Shown piece by piece: positions 35,001-44,689 of a stretch of 64,000 nt of DNA. Below the pieces are notes generated by a model that saw only the letters and a list, made by a program, of their open reading frames with translations, was not told where the DNA came from and did not search any database. The number at the start of each line of letters is the position of its first letter. Within the stretch, counting starts at the first letter, position 1. This DNA comes from Cepaea nemoralis (lineage: Eukaryota > Mollusca > Gastropoda > Stylommatophora > Helicidae), in assembly GCA_014155875.1 (NCBI GenBank), contig JACEFZ010018156.1, positions 836,061 to 900,060 of the forward strand, written 5' to 3'. The translations under genes were made by a program, and so were the position numbers.

Positions 35001-38000
35001 TGGAAAAGTGTCCTAGTGGCATGAAATGGAATATTGCTTGGATAGCAAATCCATTACGTGGAAAGTCCGAATCGAAAGCTCACTGTGTGGATGTCATCTG
35101 CAGACTGCATACTTCTGGTTTCCGGAAGAACAGCCTATGGTGAACGGAAGGCCCAATATACGGAAGTGAGGCTAAGCAGCCATGTGCAGGACGTGACGAT
35201 TCCTTGGGTGAGCCCAGTACCAGAGCGCTATGTATCGGCTCTGCAAGTATGGAAGCCTCCTTGGATGGCGGGGAATGCCCATGGTCTGCCCCTGCCTTCC
35301 CTTGAGGGCTGACCAGGATCTTTGGCTGTTCTATATGGACCAGCTGGGATGGGGGATAACACCACAACAGTGAGAGTCAAACGTCCTAAGAAACCCCCGG
35401 GAAGGTTAACCCGGTCAACAAATGCCCGCAGAAGTCGGATGTGTCGGCCTAACGGCGCAAGAACGCAGCTCTGCTGTAAACAGGCACAACGCAATCACAT
35501 CCGAAAAAAAACTCCGGATGAACGAAGAAGAAGAACACCCACACCACTTGACAAGGCCTTTCATGATGAATTTAAATAAAACAATAGGAAAGCTAAGCTA
35601 CTTTTTATGAACCAAAGGTGAACCAATGTGTAAAACAACAAATGTCATGGATAAAACCTAAACAGAATGTGATATAAAATTCAGTTATGGTTCTGATGCT
35701 ACCAATTACTGTTCACAAACTGCATTTTCATGGTCCTCAAAGTCAAAGCTACTACAAAATGCAGATACAAAACTGCCTGAAAATAATTACTTACACAATA
35801 GTGTGTTTGCGCAGGTATCAAGTACATAAACCTTAACATATACAATAAACTTATTAAACTGTGCTCAGGATTACAAGACACACTATGAAACTTAATTACA
35901 AACAGTTCAGACATGCCAAATGAAAGAATGCAAGCAAAACAAGTGGTTACGGCAACATTAAGTAATGATTTGTATTCCTTGTATTAATTAAATTGAGAAA
36001 ACACCATCATAAAATGGTAAAAAAACAAACAAACTATGGTATCCAATAGGAACATTATTACAAATGGCAGTTTCTGAATAAACCTACCTTTTTCCTGTAC
36101 GCTACGATCAGGTTATGTCTATCCTCGGGGCATTTGCCATCATCCTTTTGTTCTAGGCTGCTAACAATCCTCCAGGAGGCCCTGCGAGCACCAATGACAT
36201 TCTTGTAAGCCACAGACAAGAGATTGCGCTCCTCCACTGTCAGCTCCGTGTCTAGCTGAGCCACCTCCTTCATGAAGCCCACCATTTCTATACAAACACA
36301 CAAAACAGCATAAACATGTTATATTACCTGAAATGAACTCTTTCTAAACACTTTAATGCATCTTGCCTCAAGTAGATCAGAAACTTGACACTATTTTTAC
36401 CACTGAAACTAAGGCAGTCAAATTGTAGAGAAAAATCTTATTTGATTAAGTAGCAAAGTAATCTAATAAGGTTTTTATGAAAATTAGAATGGCAACTATC
36501 ACATAGGTTACTAGCCATGAACTGAATTCCTGTTACGTCCCTCAAGAAATATGAAGCAATGAGGAAAAATTAAAACAATTACAAATGTTAAAACTATTTC
36601 AAAGGTAAAGTCTGCATACAAGTTTATATATTGAGAATTCTCTGAAAGACGTAATTGTAACTCAAGTCTGATTCACTGGCATGTTATGTTAACTCAGCTC
36701 TAAAAAGAGCTTGCCTCTATCGGAGGAAGACTGGTGTCGAGACTTCTCCTGACCTGGTACCAAAGTATCCTTTCTGCTGAGATTGCTTCAGAGCTCTCCG
36801 TCATGATTCCGCCATGTGTTGTGAGGGCCCAAGAGGGAGGCAGACAATAGTAACACTGCAACTAGCTATGCATGTTGTAAGAGGCAACTAAGGAGGGTTG
36901 GCGAAGGCTGGCTATCCCATCTCATGAAAACTGATGCTGCACGAGGATTACAAGGGTTCAAGGCAAGAGAATCAACTTCAAAGCACCAGGTTCTATCCCA
37001 TTTGACTTGCTCCTCCACAGATATGTAGCTTCAGAAACAATCCCCCCCCCCCCCCCCCCCCCCATGAGTCTCCGCTATCTGGGATGTGTTTTAAAATTGG
37101 TCTATTCAAGCAGCACACTAGTAACATGGGTAACATTTTGTCATTACGAGAATCTAGTATCCCATTGTATATATGCAAATGGGTTGACCTGACAACCTTA
37201 CTGAATTTTTTTAAATTCACCATCTTCATTTGGGGACTTAGCGAACAAAAGAAGAAGAAGAAGAAGAAGAAGAAGAAGAAGAAGAAGAAGAAGAAGAAGA
37301 AGAAGAAGAAGAAGAATTATTTGCTACAGCCACAATTAAAAAAGTACTAACGAATCTTTTAACTTCTTCGTTCCTCTTTTGAGAAGCGTCATAAATAATT
37401 GCACCTCAGAGGTCAGTGTGTCCGACTTCAGCAAGTCTAGTGTACAATCTACAATTTTACCAGGGTATAGGCATTACGTCCTGCTCTTTGAGACTTCCAA
37501 ACTTCCAACTGCAGTTGAATATTTGTGTGCTCTCATTTGCAGGTCTCATTCAGGACCTGCTGTTTTTTGCCTTTATCCGACAATGGCTACCACCCAAGAG
37601 ATCAAGGGGTTATACCAGACTATGCAGCGAATGAACCTGCTACCTCTAAGCCTGAGACGGACACTGTAACTCAAGGGAAGGGCAGACCATGGGCATTACC
37701 CGCCATCCAAGGAAGCTTCCATAATTGCAGAGCCAACACACAGCGCTCTGGTACTGGGCTCACTCAAGGAATCGTCACGTCCTACACATGGCTGCTTAGC
37801 CTCACTTCCGTATATTGGGTCTTTCAGTCACCACAGGCTGTTCCTCCAGAAACCAGAAGAATGCAGTCTGCAGATGACATCCACACAGTGAGCTTTCGAT
37901 TCGGACTTTCCTATCCAAGCAATATTCCATTTCGTGCCACTGGGGCGCTTTTTTCACCTTTACTAACGCCCACCAATGAGCTTTTGATTCAGACTTTCCA

Positions 38001-38811
38001 CGTAATGGATTTGCTATCCAAGCAATATTCCATTTTCTTTGTTATTATAGTAATAAAACTAACTGACTGGACAGGAAAAACAGGAAATGTAATGATCAGT
38101 TAAAAGGGGTTTTGAAAATTATTACATGTCAGTAAAATATATTATCTGAAATATATTACCTAATGTCAGTAAAATACATTATCTGAAATATATTATTAAT
38201 ATTATTATCTATTATAATTTTCACACACATACACACACTCTCTCTCTCCCGATTTTCAACCTTTCATTTTAAATGACAGGAATGGACCTGAATTTTTTTA
38301 ATTTCATTGAAACAAAGTGATCTGTACTTGTTGAGATTAATTTTACACCTGCAAATATGTAAGAAATATTCAGTGCCATCACTTTATGCACAAAACATTA
38401 CAAATAATTGTGACAAAGAAGTAAATTTTAAAAAAATAATAAAATATGAATTAGTCACACACAGACAAAACAATATGGCGTCCGCCTAGCAATGGTAGAA
38501 CTCAAGAACTGCTTCTTAAATACTTATTAATTACATTTAATGTCTAAAATATTTACAATATGGGCATGATATTGAGAAAATAAACGTTTTAATAATGCAA
38601 ATAAATGCTCATATAGTCAACATTGTGTTAAGTGCTTGTATTTCTACTAAACATTTCCAACAAACGACAGATGCCGTTAAGTATGTATTATTTGACAGAA
38701 AAGACGACAGGTATACAAAATTTTCTTAATGAATTTAAACTTACCGTCATAACGTTCTGCTTGTTCGGCAAGCTTAGCCTGATAAACACAGTCCTCTTTG
38801 GTCTCTGCCAT
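26042..38811 (-). CDS. YWHAE: 14-3-3 epsilon (YWHAE-like), complete, 5 coding exons
   Basis: 14-3-3 proteins are cytosolic dimers that bind phospho-Ser/Thr motifs in client proteins. Coding exons (- strand, in order): 38811-38745, 36287-36088, 31187-31081, 29180-28831, 26091-26042; all GT-AG, phases consistent, total 774 nt = 257 residues plus stop (family about 245-260). The protein starts [20 protein letters not shown] and includes [20 protein letters not shown] with [45 protein letters not shown] and [17 protein letters not shown]. The basic phosphopeptide pocket (Lys in SVAYKN, Arg in RRASWR, and Arg-Tyr in HRYLAEF) is intact. [17 protein letters not shown] points to the epsilon class. 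The tail ends in an acidic, divergent peptide. Introns carry LINE copy 2 (antisense), a piggyBac-like MITE and a long GAA microsatellite. Confidence 0.95.
26092..28056. other. YWHAE last intron, proximal part
   Basis: Non-coding. Holds a LINE 3' tail fragment at 26575-26665, a strong candidate 16-nt microexon at 27948-27963 (- strand), and a GC-moderate stretch (27150-27800) with a broken - strand frame I do not recognise. Confidence 0.45.
26575..26665 (-). mobile_element. LINE 3'-terminal fragment
   Basis: The - strand reads 'gcgcttatggggatgtcccg' then 'aatgctgtgatgtcggttcc' and a TCAA repeat, matching the 3' end of the LINE at 40265-42165 ('gcgcttatgggaatgcccag', 'aatgctgtgatgtcggttcc', TCAGTCAA tail). 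Only the terminal ~90 bp. Confidence 0.75.
28061..28735. mobile_element. piggyBac-like MITE (675 bp) with TTAA target sites
   Basis: Terminal inverted repeats CCCTTTACAAGGCAGA (left) and, inverted at the right, CCCTTTACAGGGCAGAC, each abutting TTAA (28057-28060 and 28736-28739). TTAA duplication with CCCT... termini is diagnostic of the piggyBac superfamily. The interior has no transposase frame, so it is non-autonomous. It lies in the last YWHAE intron, ending about 90 bp from the 350-nt exon. Confidence 0.88.
28831..29180 (-). CDS. YWHAE: 14-3-3 epsilon coding exon 4
   Basis: Acceptor 'catttcag', donor GAAG|GTAAAT. Encodes [79 protein letters not shown] and onward to [17 protein letters not shown]. 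Near-identical to the 14-3-3 core of helices 5-9. Confidence 0.97.
29640..30160 (-). mobile_element. decayed LINE C-terminal fragment in YWHAE intron
   Basis: Broken - strand frames include [20 protein letters not shown] then [17 protein letters not shown], recalling 'TKLRIFNtNVKSVLLYGsETWRmTk-itnKLqtFiNrCLR'. Remnant, no intact motif. Confidence 0.5.
30161..31080. other. YWHAE intron, nothing recognised
   Basis: AT-rich intron sequence between the LINE remnant and the 107-nt exon. No further similarity recognised. Confidence 0.4.
31081..31187 (-). CDS. YWHAE: 14-3-3 epsilon coding exon 3
   Basis: Acceptor 'gtttgcccag', donor AT|GTAAGC. Encodes [20 protein letters not shown] then [16 protein letters not shown], the conserved '[16 protein letters not shown]' region continuing into exon 4. 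Phase 0 in, phase 2 out. Confidence 0.95.
31390..31432 (-). repeat. SINE-A fragment
   Basis: 'acgttcagtagtttgctatt' and 'gctttctgaa' match the SINE-A body (inverted relative to 13146-13391). Only about 40 bp. Confidence 0.5.
31898..33235 (+). pseudogene. LINE copy 2 ORF2, linker and reverse transcriptase part
   Basis: 445 codons. RT signatures in order: [75 protein letters not shown] (motif A, Asp), [20 protein letters not shown] (motif B) and [15 protein letters not shown] (motif C, FADD near residue 405). The frame ends when the extra A at about 33210 shifts [10 protein letters not shown] out of frame. Residues for catalysis are present, but the endonuclease and the original start codon are lost. 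Confidence 0.9.
33222..34793 (+). pseudogene. LINE copy 2 ORF2, post-RT and RNase H part
   Basis: 523 codons continuing the polyprotein in the next frame: [40 protein letters not shown], then RNase H with AYTDGSAKN (Asp), [13 protein letters not shown] (Glu), [13 protein letters not shown] (Asp) and [20 protein letters not shown] (His/Asp). A C-terminal [18 protein letters not shown] resembles the zinc-knuckle end of I/Jockey-group LINEs. Stop at 34791-34793. RNase H supports assignment to the I superfamily. Confidence 0.9.
34811..35100 (+). repeat. ~103-bp sub-repeat in LINE 3' UTR, 3 copies
   Basis: Blocks 'gcaaatccatta-gtggaaag' and 'gtgtgggcttcataaaaggt' recur at about 100-104 bp spacing. 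Copy 1 of the LINE has one unit (23970-24050), copy 3 has two (47715-47925) and the orphan fragment at 37672-38036 has two. Confidence 0.85.
35395..35532 (+). repeat. LINE-tail element (copy f) as 3' end of LINE copy 2
   Basis: Same 140-bp block as the solitary copies (CCCCGGGAAGGTTAACCC ... hairpin CATCCG/CGGATG ... GAA tail), here continuous with the LINE 3' UTR and ending at the LINE's target duplication. Confidence 0.93.
35545..36087. other. YWHAE intron, nothing recognised
   Basis: AT-rich sequence between LINE copy 2 and YWHAE exon 2; no repeat or coding similarity seen. Confidence 0.45.
36088..36287 (-). CDS. YWHAE: 14-3-3 epsilon coding exon 2
   Basis: Acceptor 'tttgtatag', donor AAAAAG|GTAGGT. 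Two bases complete a Glu codon; then [40 protein letters not shown] and [20 protein letters not shown]. Contains the Lys and the Arg of the phosphopeptide pocket and the dimerisation region. Confidence 0.97.
37042..37063. repeat. C22 homopolymer
   Basis: A run of 22 C within a YWHAE intron. Similar runs occur at 53087-53109 (G23), 56597-56609 (C) and 63962-63976 (C15). Run length is likely unstable and prone to assembly error. Confidence 0.9.
37251..37316. repeat. (GAA)22 microsatellite
   Basis: 66 bp of uninterrupted GAA in YWHAE intron 1. The short LINE-tail elements end in GAA repeats, but no hairpin or body precedes this one, so it may be independent or an over-expanded tail whose body has been lost. 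Confidence 0.95.
37672..38036 (-). mobile_element. orphan LINE 3' UTR fragment
   Basis: Aligns over its length with 47490-47770 (same orientation): 'gcagaccatgggcatt', 'caaggaatcgtcacgtcc', 'gtctgcagatgacatccac', then two 103-bp sub-repeat units. Represents 3' UTR sequence of the I-type LINE with neither ORF nor the terminal 140-bp tail; more diverged than copies 1-3, hence older. Confidence 0.8.
38037..38744. other. YWHAE intron 1, nothing recognised
   Basis: AT-rich; a 28-bp direct duplication ('gtcagtaaaata-attatctg') near 38129-38185 and a short CA/CT run at 38222-38250. No other feature. Confidence 0.45.
38745..38811 (-). CDS. YWHAE: 14-3-3 epsilon first coding exon
   Basis: ATG at 38811-38809, preceded by in-frame stop-rich sequence (tgactaata). 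Encodes [20 protein letters not shown] then YD; donor 'gacg|gtaagt'. The start matches the family ('[23 protein letters not shown]'). Confidence 0.95.
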
Positions 38812-39715
38812 TATTAGTCAGGCAGATGGCAGTTTCTAACTGAGGATTGACAACGATTACAAATCAAAATATATTTCTCTCTCCAAAATGGCTACGCCCG
38901 CCACAGACTAAAAAAGTAGTGCGTCTGCCGATAAGCAGTGTAAAATTATTCCGCGTTGTGCGCAGGTCCATTCATTGAGGGTAATATTGCGAGATTCTCA
39001 GGCCACATTCCAGCCTAAGTCACCGATAATGTGACATTCAAGGCCTAAAGCCTGACAACCATTAATATATGTTAACTTTCATTTTAAGTTAAATAGACCA
39101 ATTGAAAAGTTAACTTCCACAAACTCGTCAACGGCCTGTTATATAGACTTTTTTTTTAAGCATGTGTCTCCATGAAGAAAAAGAAGAGGAGGTGGATGAC
39201 GAAGAAGACGATGATTATAATAAAATGAACCGAAGTGTTAAAAATAATGTTATAACAAAAACTGGCGTGCAGCATAAGTCTCGTTAAAACCTAAAACTGT
39301 CCTTGTCAGGAAACGTGTTTAAAATTAAGCAAGAGATCGTTACAAAGATTTTCCCTTACCATCTGCCTATTTGCCTATATGATTTAACTCCACCAGCCTA
39401 TGTCTGGAAAGACGCCCTACGAGGCAAACCTACCATGGGTTATGTGATATCAGGGTTGTTTCCTATGACATTCCACCATCTAACAACATCACCTTCACCG
39501 TTCCGTCCATAGGTGGTACATCCCTTCAGGCCTGCCCAGAAGAAGAATGCGAGGGGGGAGAGAGAGATAATAGAAGAAGAGAAAGAAGAAAGGGGAATTT
39601 TTGTGTTACAAAGAAACAAAATCACAGAATGTGTCTTACTATGGTATAGAAATTCACAACTGCATTATAGACAGATGTGCTTTCTTCAAGTCAGCCTGTC
39701 ATCAAATGTTACTCC
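38812..39715. other. YWHAE upstream region / presumed promoter
   Basis: 5' flank of YWHAE. Locally CpG-containing sequence near 38880-38960 ('gcgtctgccg', 'tattccgcgttgtgcgcag') could be the promoter; no TATA box placed with confidence. Beyond 39160, purine-rich sequence without a recognised gene. Confidence 0.4.
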
Positions 39716-39719
39716 AAGG

Positions 39720-39950
39720 TATGCTGGCTATTTATCTTCTCTTCATCATCATCATGTGCCATGCCGGTAAGCGTGGGCGGTCATGTCTCGCCATTTTACT
39801 CGATCACCAGAGTCGTGGATCAGCTCTGTGTTCTTCTCTCGACCATGCCACGTAATCAAGCCATCCAGATATTTACTTCTCTGTCTTCCTCTTGTTCTTT
39901 TCCCCTCAATCTTGCCAGTTGTCACCAAGTTCTCCAATTCTCTTAGGGGC
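39720..39950 (-). mobile_element. LINE ORF2 C-terminal fragment (family B)
   Basis: The - strand 39952-39752 encodes RELENLVTTGKIEGKRTRGR, QRSKYLDGLITWHGREKNTE and WRDMTAHAYRHGT then a stop: the 'GLE-L-TtGKIEGKR-RGRQR' terminus of a LINE, followed by a (catc)n-type tail. Related fragments at 5820, 43145 and 44690 (-) and 62390 (+). Confidence 0.85.
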
Positions 39951-40262
39951 ATTCAATTTATCTGGATGACGCGTGCCTTTTGTTTAGGAAAGAGGGTTTG
40001 TAGAATGTTGCTGCACTTGTCAGTGTTTATACTGAAACACCATCTATTTACCCATGCATCTAATGCATGTACGATCTGGATCTGCATTGTAGCGAATATG
40101 GTGGCTAATGATGCTTGTTAATTTGTGCTCCTTAGGACCATGTCATCAGCGTACACTGCCACTCGAATTTCATGTGGTAATAGTTCGGCAACAAGATCAT
40201 AAAAAAAGTATGGAGGACAGGACTTCACCCTGGGGAACACAGTAGTACTTTCTTACTCTTTA
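39951..40262 (-). mobile_element. LINE RT-core fragment
   Basis: - strand frame with GEVLSSILFLYDLVAEL, then IRVAVYADDMVL and a decayed ALDAWVNRWCFSINTDKC: RT motifs B and C (YADD). It directly abuts the family B C-terminus but lacks the intervening sequence, so it is either deleted or a different element. Confidence 0.7.
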
Positions 40263-40264
40263 GT

Positions 40265-42165
40265 CCGTCTTTAGAGAAGATAGTCGCTGTCAAGCTGCAA
40301 GAGTTTTTGGAAAGGGAGAAGCTTCTTCCAAGAGGCCTGGGGAGCTACAGGACCAGGAAATGATACCTGGTCAAATGCAGCCACTTTTGCCTTTGACGTT
40401 TATGAGGGGTTCCAGAGTAGACAAGAAACGATGGGCATCGAGCAGCGCTTGATCTCGAGGATGCGTACAATAGAGGTCGATATGATATTTTGATGACCGC
40501 ACTGATGGAGAAGAGGGTCAATCCCTGGTTGGTGAACTGTATAGCGGCCGTCCTGCATTCTCGTCGGATTGCTCTCCGTCTGGGTGCATGGACCTCAGAA
40601 CCACATATTTTAACCCCGGGACTGCCACAGGGATCCGCAATCTCACCGGTGATCTTCAACGTGTATATGAGCAAAATTGCAAACCTAGAAGCACCAGGGG
40701 TTGGAAGGATACTAACATTTGCAGATGATATTCTTGCATATAGGCAGGGGAGAGATAGGGAGCAAACAGCCCAGGAGCTACAGGCGACAGTAGACAAAGT
40801 GGTTGACTGGTGCACTGAAATGAGTGCTGTCATCCACCCGGAAAAGGCAGCTGTTTTGTGGTGCTCTCTGGACAACAGGATTATGAGAGCTGATGTTCCA
40901 AGCCTCACGATAGATGGTGGAAGTGTCAACAGAGAGAACAAACTGAATATCTGGGAATCACATTTGACAGAAGCCTGTTCTTCAAGGATCACGCGGAGAC
41001 GGTGGTGACAAGATCTCAAAAGGGACTCAACGCACTTAAAACTAAGGCTGCAATGGACATAGAGCAGAGAATGCTTTTCAGACTATACCAGCACTTGATC
41101 CTCTCAGTGATTAATTATGGACTAGAACTGCTCACTGTCTCAAAGAGTCAGCTGGTGAGATTGGAGCGCATACAGAATGAGGCTATGCGGGTCATTCTGG
41201 GATGCACCAGAGACGCCCCAGTGGTGTATGCGGTACATCCTTGTTGCTGGTAGGCTCAAGGTGATGCAGGCGAAGGCATACCTCAGAGTAGCTGCTGACA
41301 GATCGCAGTTAAGGGCCAGCGACTGATAACAGGGAAATCATGGATGGCTCAGGCGGAGGATACAATCAGACAGGTGTGCATCTTGGAGAACATTAGTCGA
41401 GGAGAGGAGAGGGTCAAAGTGCCAGTGGAGCAGTTAGACTTGTGCAGAGTTATAATCACATTGAGCCGGGAGTGCAGGGAGTTGCCAGCAGGGGCCACGG
41501 AAGTGGATATCCAGCAACTAATTCAAGATAATGTTCGCCAGAGTGATGTGATTATCTACACAGATGGTTCGGTGTTGAGAGGTAGTAGAAGTGCCTGGGG
41601 GTTCTTGGCAAAGGTTTGCCACGTTTGGCGACGTTTGGTGCAGGACATCCATCTTAAGAATGCAGGTGGAGGCAGTCAGTGCAGCTTTCCGCTGGATGGA
41701 GAATACGATACACATACACATCGTGATTGTAACTGACTCAGAAAGCATGCTGAGTAGGGTGAGGACAGGCAAGCTTCGTGCAGAGTGGCTTGCTTCGTTC
41801 GGAAATCACGGGTGGCAAACGTCTGGATCTTTTCTCCGGGGCATGCTGGTGTGCAGGGGAATGCAGACAGATTGGCTGGCTCTGCAAAACTTGGTGGAGT
41901 ATTGATGCATGATAAGGCAGACGTGGTTGCGGCCTTGTGGGAGCACTTGTACACCATGGTCTGGCAAGAATGCGACAGCGAGGAGTGACGAGGGGATCTG
42001 GCTGATGCTCAACCTTAGAGGAAAGGCGAGACGCACCTATAATCAGATTGCTACTGGTACTATTGGGATTGGAACTCTTCGCTGGCTTTCTGAGGATGGG
42101 GACGGAGCGCTTATGGGAATGCCCAGAATGCTGTGATGTCGGTTCCTAAATCAGTCAGTCAATCA
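40265..42165 (+). mobile_element. I-type LINE (family G), RT and RNase H, degenerate
   Basis: Frames read KIVAVKLQEFLEREKLLPR, then AALDLEDAYNRGRYDILMTA, GLPQGSAISPVIFNVYMSKI (motif B), ILTFADDILAYRQGRDREQT (motif C), YLGITFDRSLF with a 1-2 base break, INYGLELLTVSKSQLVRLER and IQNEAMRVILGCTRDAP, then RNase H pieces (VIIYTDGSVLRGSRSAWGF; TDSESMLSRVRTG; FSPGHAGVQGNADRLAGSAK). Many frameshifts. The 3' end 'aatgctgtgatgtcggttcc' plus a TCAGTCAA repeat also occurs at 26575-26665. A second copy (EN and RT start) is at 54640-56240. Confidence 0.85.
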
Positions 42166-42380
42166 GTCTTTAGTCCGTCTACGATACAATCATCGTTTCT
42201 TTACTTATTCAGTCAATCGAGCAATATCTCGCTGGTCGAGGGATCCGCAGTGTCGAGCGGGGAGTCTGACGGTGGTACACGCTTTTATGGGTCCAGACAT
42301 TTACGATGACAGATGTACACGCCCATACTGGTCCAGACATTTGGTATAAGGCACTCAGCTGAGAGAAATGGCTGAACGTC
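42166..42380. other. unassigned repeat-like sequence
   Basis: Non-coding stretch with two near-copies of 'gtccagacattt' context (42290 and 42330). Not matched elsewhere in the window. Confidence 0.35.
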
Positions 42381-43060
42381 TCTAAGTCAAACCCCTCTGT
42401 TATCCGTATTTTGTCAAAAGCTCGTGCATTATTGATCTTAGTCGTGAATCCACAGTACAGACGAAGGTGACCACCTATAGTACTGGGGTGTTTGAATTAC
42501 CATTGCCGCCTTGCAGAACTTCTCAGTTCTGTTAAACTGTCATTTACTGCCAATATAGTACCTTGCGGTGTATGGCAGAGGGGTCTTTGAGTCTGAGGAA
42601 TTAAGGCCGCCTGGATAGTGCAGTCGCCGCGAACTGTACAGGTTAGGATTTTCTTTTTACCCCCGACAGAAAAAATCCCACACCTTACCGAGGGATCGAA
42701 CCCGGGTCTCCCGAAGGAGAGTTCTGATTTCTTTTAATTCGTGACGTCATAAAACCGGTTTCGTCGGGCGATTTCGTCAAGCCCGTGGTTCAATACACCC
42801 GATTTCCACAAGCTTTTTGTTATCGGGTTTTGCTTTCCCTAGCCTTTGGCTGCTCTCCATCTACCCACGTATTGTCTCTCTATGTCTAGTCCCTATTTCT
42901 TTAACTGTCCGACATGAGAGATACTACTAGTACTAGACTAGTAGACATGCTACCGCCAGCATAATGTTGGGGTACTTGGAACGCAATCCCGTCTATCACT
43001 TCAAGTTGGAGTCACAGCTGAGAGAGCATATAGAACACACAAGACATGTTCGGTATCTGT
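42381..43060 (-). mobile_element. diverged 5' region of an I-type LINE
   Basis: Co-linear with 51411-51836, the 5' part and leader of LINE copy 3: 'gtgaccacc-atagtactgg', 'tttcgtcaagcccgtggttc', 'ctttccctagcctttggctg', 'tgtccgacatgagag' and 'ttggggtacttggaacgcaa' have counterparts in the same order. Considerably diverged, and interrupted by a tRNA-like SINE near 42595-42725. Confidence 0.65.
42595..42725 (-). repeat. tRNA-like SINE or tRNA-derived fragment
   Basis: The - strand has a good B box, GGTTCGATCCC, within 'gacccgggttcgatccctcg' (about 42683-42710), followed by a run of T and G/T-rich sequence. No matching A box was placed, so no functional tRNA gene is claimed. Confidence 0.5.
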
Positions 43061-43144
43061 TCTATAGAATCGTGTGTTGCAGGAACTACCCTGAGTATAT
43101 TCACACATGCTTAACCAGCTTACGTTCGGAAACAATGATAAGCT

Positions 43145-43335
43145 CCATCCATTCGTCATGTGCTATGCCGGTAAGCGTGGGCGGTCATGACTCGCCATTT
43201 CACTCGATCACCAGAATCGTGGATCAGTTCACTGTTCTTGTTTCGACCACCCACATGGTCAAGCCATCCAGGTATTTACTTCTCTGTCTTCTCCTTGTTC
43301 TCTACCCCAAGTTCTCCAATTTATTTCTTCTCATA
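43145..43335 (-). mobile_element. LINE C-terminal fragment (family B)
   Basis: Aligns with 39735-39930 in the same orientation ('gtgctatgccggtaagcgtg', 'ggcggtcatgactcgccatt', 'gtcaagccatccaggtattt'). Short, decayed. Confidence 0.75.
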
Positions 43336-43544
43336 ACATGCACAAACAATTTTGACTGTCTACGTCTAATTTCTCTAAGCAATTTACGATTTTCATTTTG
43401 TTTTTTTTTGTAGTACTTTCTCATTGGTTTTCCTGTCTGCCCTTGGTATTCTTTGCATTCTCCTCAGAAACCACATTTCCACAGCCATCAGATGTTTTAT
43501 CAGCTTGACCGCTCATTGTCCAAGCAACATCCATTACAAAAGTT

Positions 43545-43640
43545 TGATAAACTACTGAACGTAATCATCGCAGTGTAAATCATAAACATGCACTAGATGC
43601 TGGGGCTGACTGCAACGTCCTGTAAAAGGACTGGCAACCA
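43545..43640 (+). repeat. SINE-A body fragment
   Basis: Shares 'ataaactactgaacgtaatc' and 'ctgcaacgtcctgtaaaagg' with the SINE-A consensus; the tRNA head is missing. Confidence 0.65.
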
Positions 43641-43773
43641 ACTGTAACTATCGTACCATAGTGCTATTGGTCTTGTATAAAGAAAGTTATAATTTTCTAC
43701 ACTAAGGTGCATGCACCAACACTTTGCTTGTAAATAGTGAATGCGCATGTGTTTGTGGTTATGTTTGTATAGT

Positions 43774-43893
43774 ATAACGAAGACACAAACCATATATAGT
43801 ACGATTTATTGCCTGGCACATTTCGCTGCATCTCACCAGGTACTTACTGCAGAGGCAATAAATCGTACTGTATATGGTTTGTGTCTTCGTTAT
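43774..43893. repeat. ~41-bp inverted repeat from Penelope-like terminal sequence
   Basis: Left arm 43774-43814 (starts 'ataacgaagacacaaacca', ends 'cgatttattgcct') and right arm 43853-43893 are reverse complements with about one mismatch; the 38-nt spacer carries part of a hammerhead-like motif. The left arm and spacer match 44823-44905, beside the Penelope-like ORF. Confidence 0.88.
43798..43844 (-). ncRNA. hammerhead-like ribozyme motif, probably inactive
   Basis: Read on the - strand: stem I AGTAC/GTACT (5 bp), core CTGGTGA, GATGCAGC as a very short helix II, GAAA, 15-nt helix III region, then ATC at the cleavage position. The core G in place of the invariant A of CUGANGA should abolish activity. 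Same 47-nt length and layout as 44848-44894. Confidence 0.5.
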
Positions 43894-44689
43894 CCAAATT
43901 CACTACGGGAAAACATTGTTTTGGTTATGTTTGTGATGAAATAAATAAAATCGTTAAGAAGATGACAAAACCGAAGACGAATTGCCCCCTTAAGCAGCAT
44001 TGCCCATGAATTTGGTGAATCACGGAATTGTTCCTAGAGGGGTCGCACAAAATGAAACCATTCATAACATTACGGGAATGACCTACTCTATTGACCTTGC
44101 GACGACATCGTATGCCTGCGGGCCTATCCCAAATAGTTTTACTTTTATAGTTCACTAGAATTTTTTCTTGAAAATCAAACGCAGAGCAAGGCTATCTACT
44201 TTTTAAACAATTTTATGTACGTAATCAATAATTTTTACCGATTGAAGCCAGTGTTATATGGGTGAATTACTATAGGTATGTTTCCAACTTACGTGCTATT
44301 TATTTATAGCATGTCTTAATAGATTATGTTAGTGTTCACGGCAATGTAGGACGACTTTGCTTCAAACTGAGCCAGTCTTGTCGCAAACCTGATAGGTATT
44401 AATGGGTGTTCGCCGATGAAATACTCGTTTCCTGTGTACAGGCAATAGTGTCACGGTATTAGGCATGTGTAGGGATATGCGGGGCAGGGCCTAAAATATG
44501 CCAAAGAACAGGTTTGGACGTCGGTTCTGGGTAATCATTGGCTACAGGTATACTGTATATGAATCACACATAACGTGACGTCGGGTCACGTGTTTATTAA
44601 AAGCGCATGCTTGGGCACATTTCCTATGTATTTGTGTTATCGTCAGAGGTATGGCAATACTGTTTAAATAGTCAAATACTGGTCAATGA

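Larger units (their letters stand above)
31857..35532 (+). mobile_element. I-type LINE copy 2 (5'-truncated, recent), antisense in a YWHAE intron
   Basis: A 3,676-bp insertion flanked by the perfect 12-bp duplication GAACACCCACAC (31845-31856 and 35533-35544). 5' truncation removes the endonuclease; linker, RT, C-terminal [12 protein letters not shown] region and RNase H remain. Two long frames cover nearly all of it (31898-33235 and 33222-34793), split by one extra A in the run at 33208-33212. The 3' UTR (34797-35394) has three ~103-bp sub-repeats, then the 140-bp hairpin tail and (GAA)n. The duplication proves that the hairpin/GAA block is the LINE's true 3' end. Confidence 0.95.

Noticed and set aside
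37084..37350. Frame with a long poly-Lys run
   Set aside because: Translation of the (GAA)22 microsatellite; no other support.
39160..39240. Acidic-coding stretch (gaagaaaaagaagaggaggt) as an exon
   Set aside because: Simple purine-rich sequence; no splice sites in register and no link to either host gene.
42595..42725. Functional tRNA gene
   Set aside because: A good B box is present, but no A box, anticodon arm or acceptor-stem pairing could be assembled.
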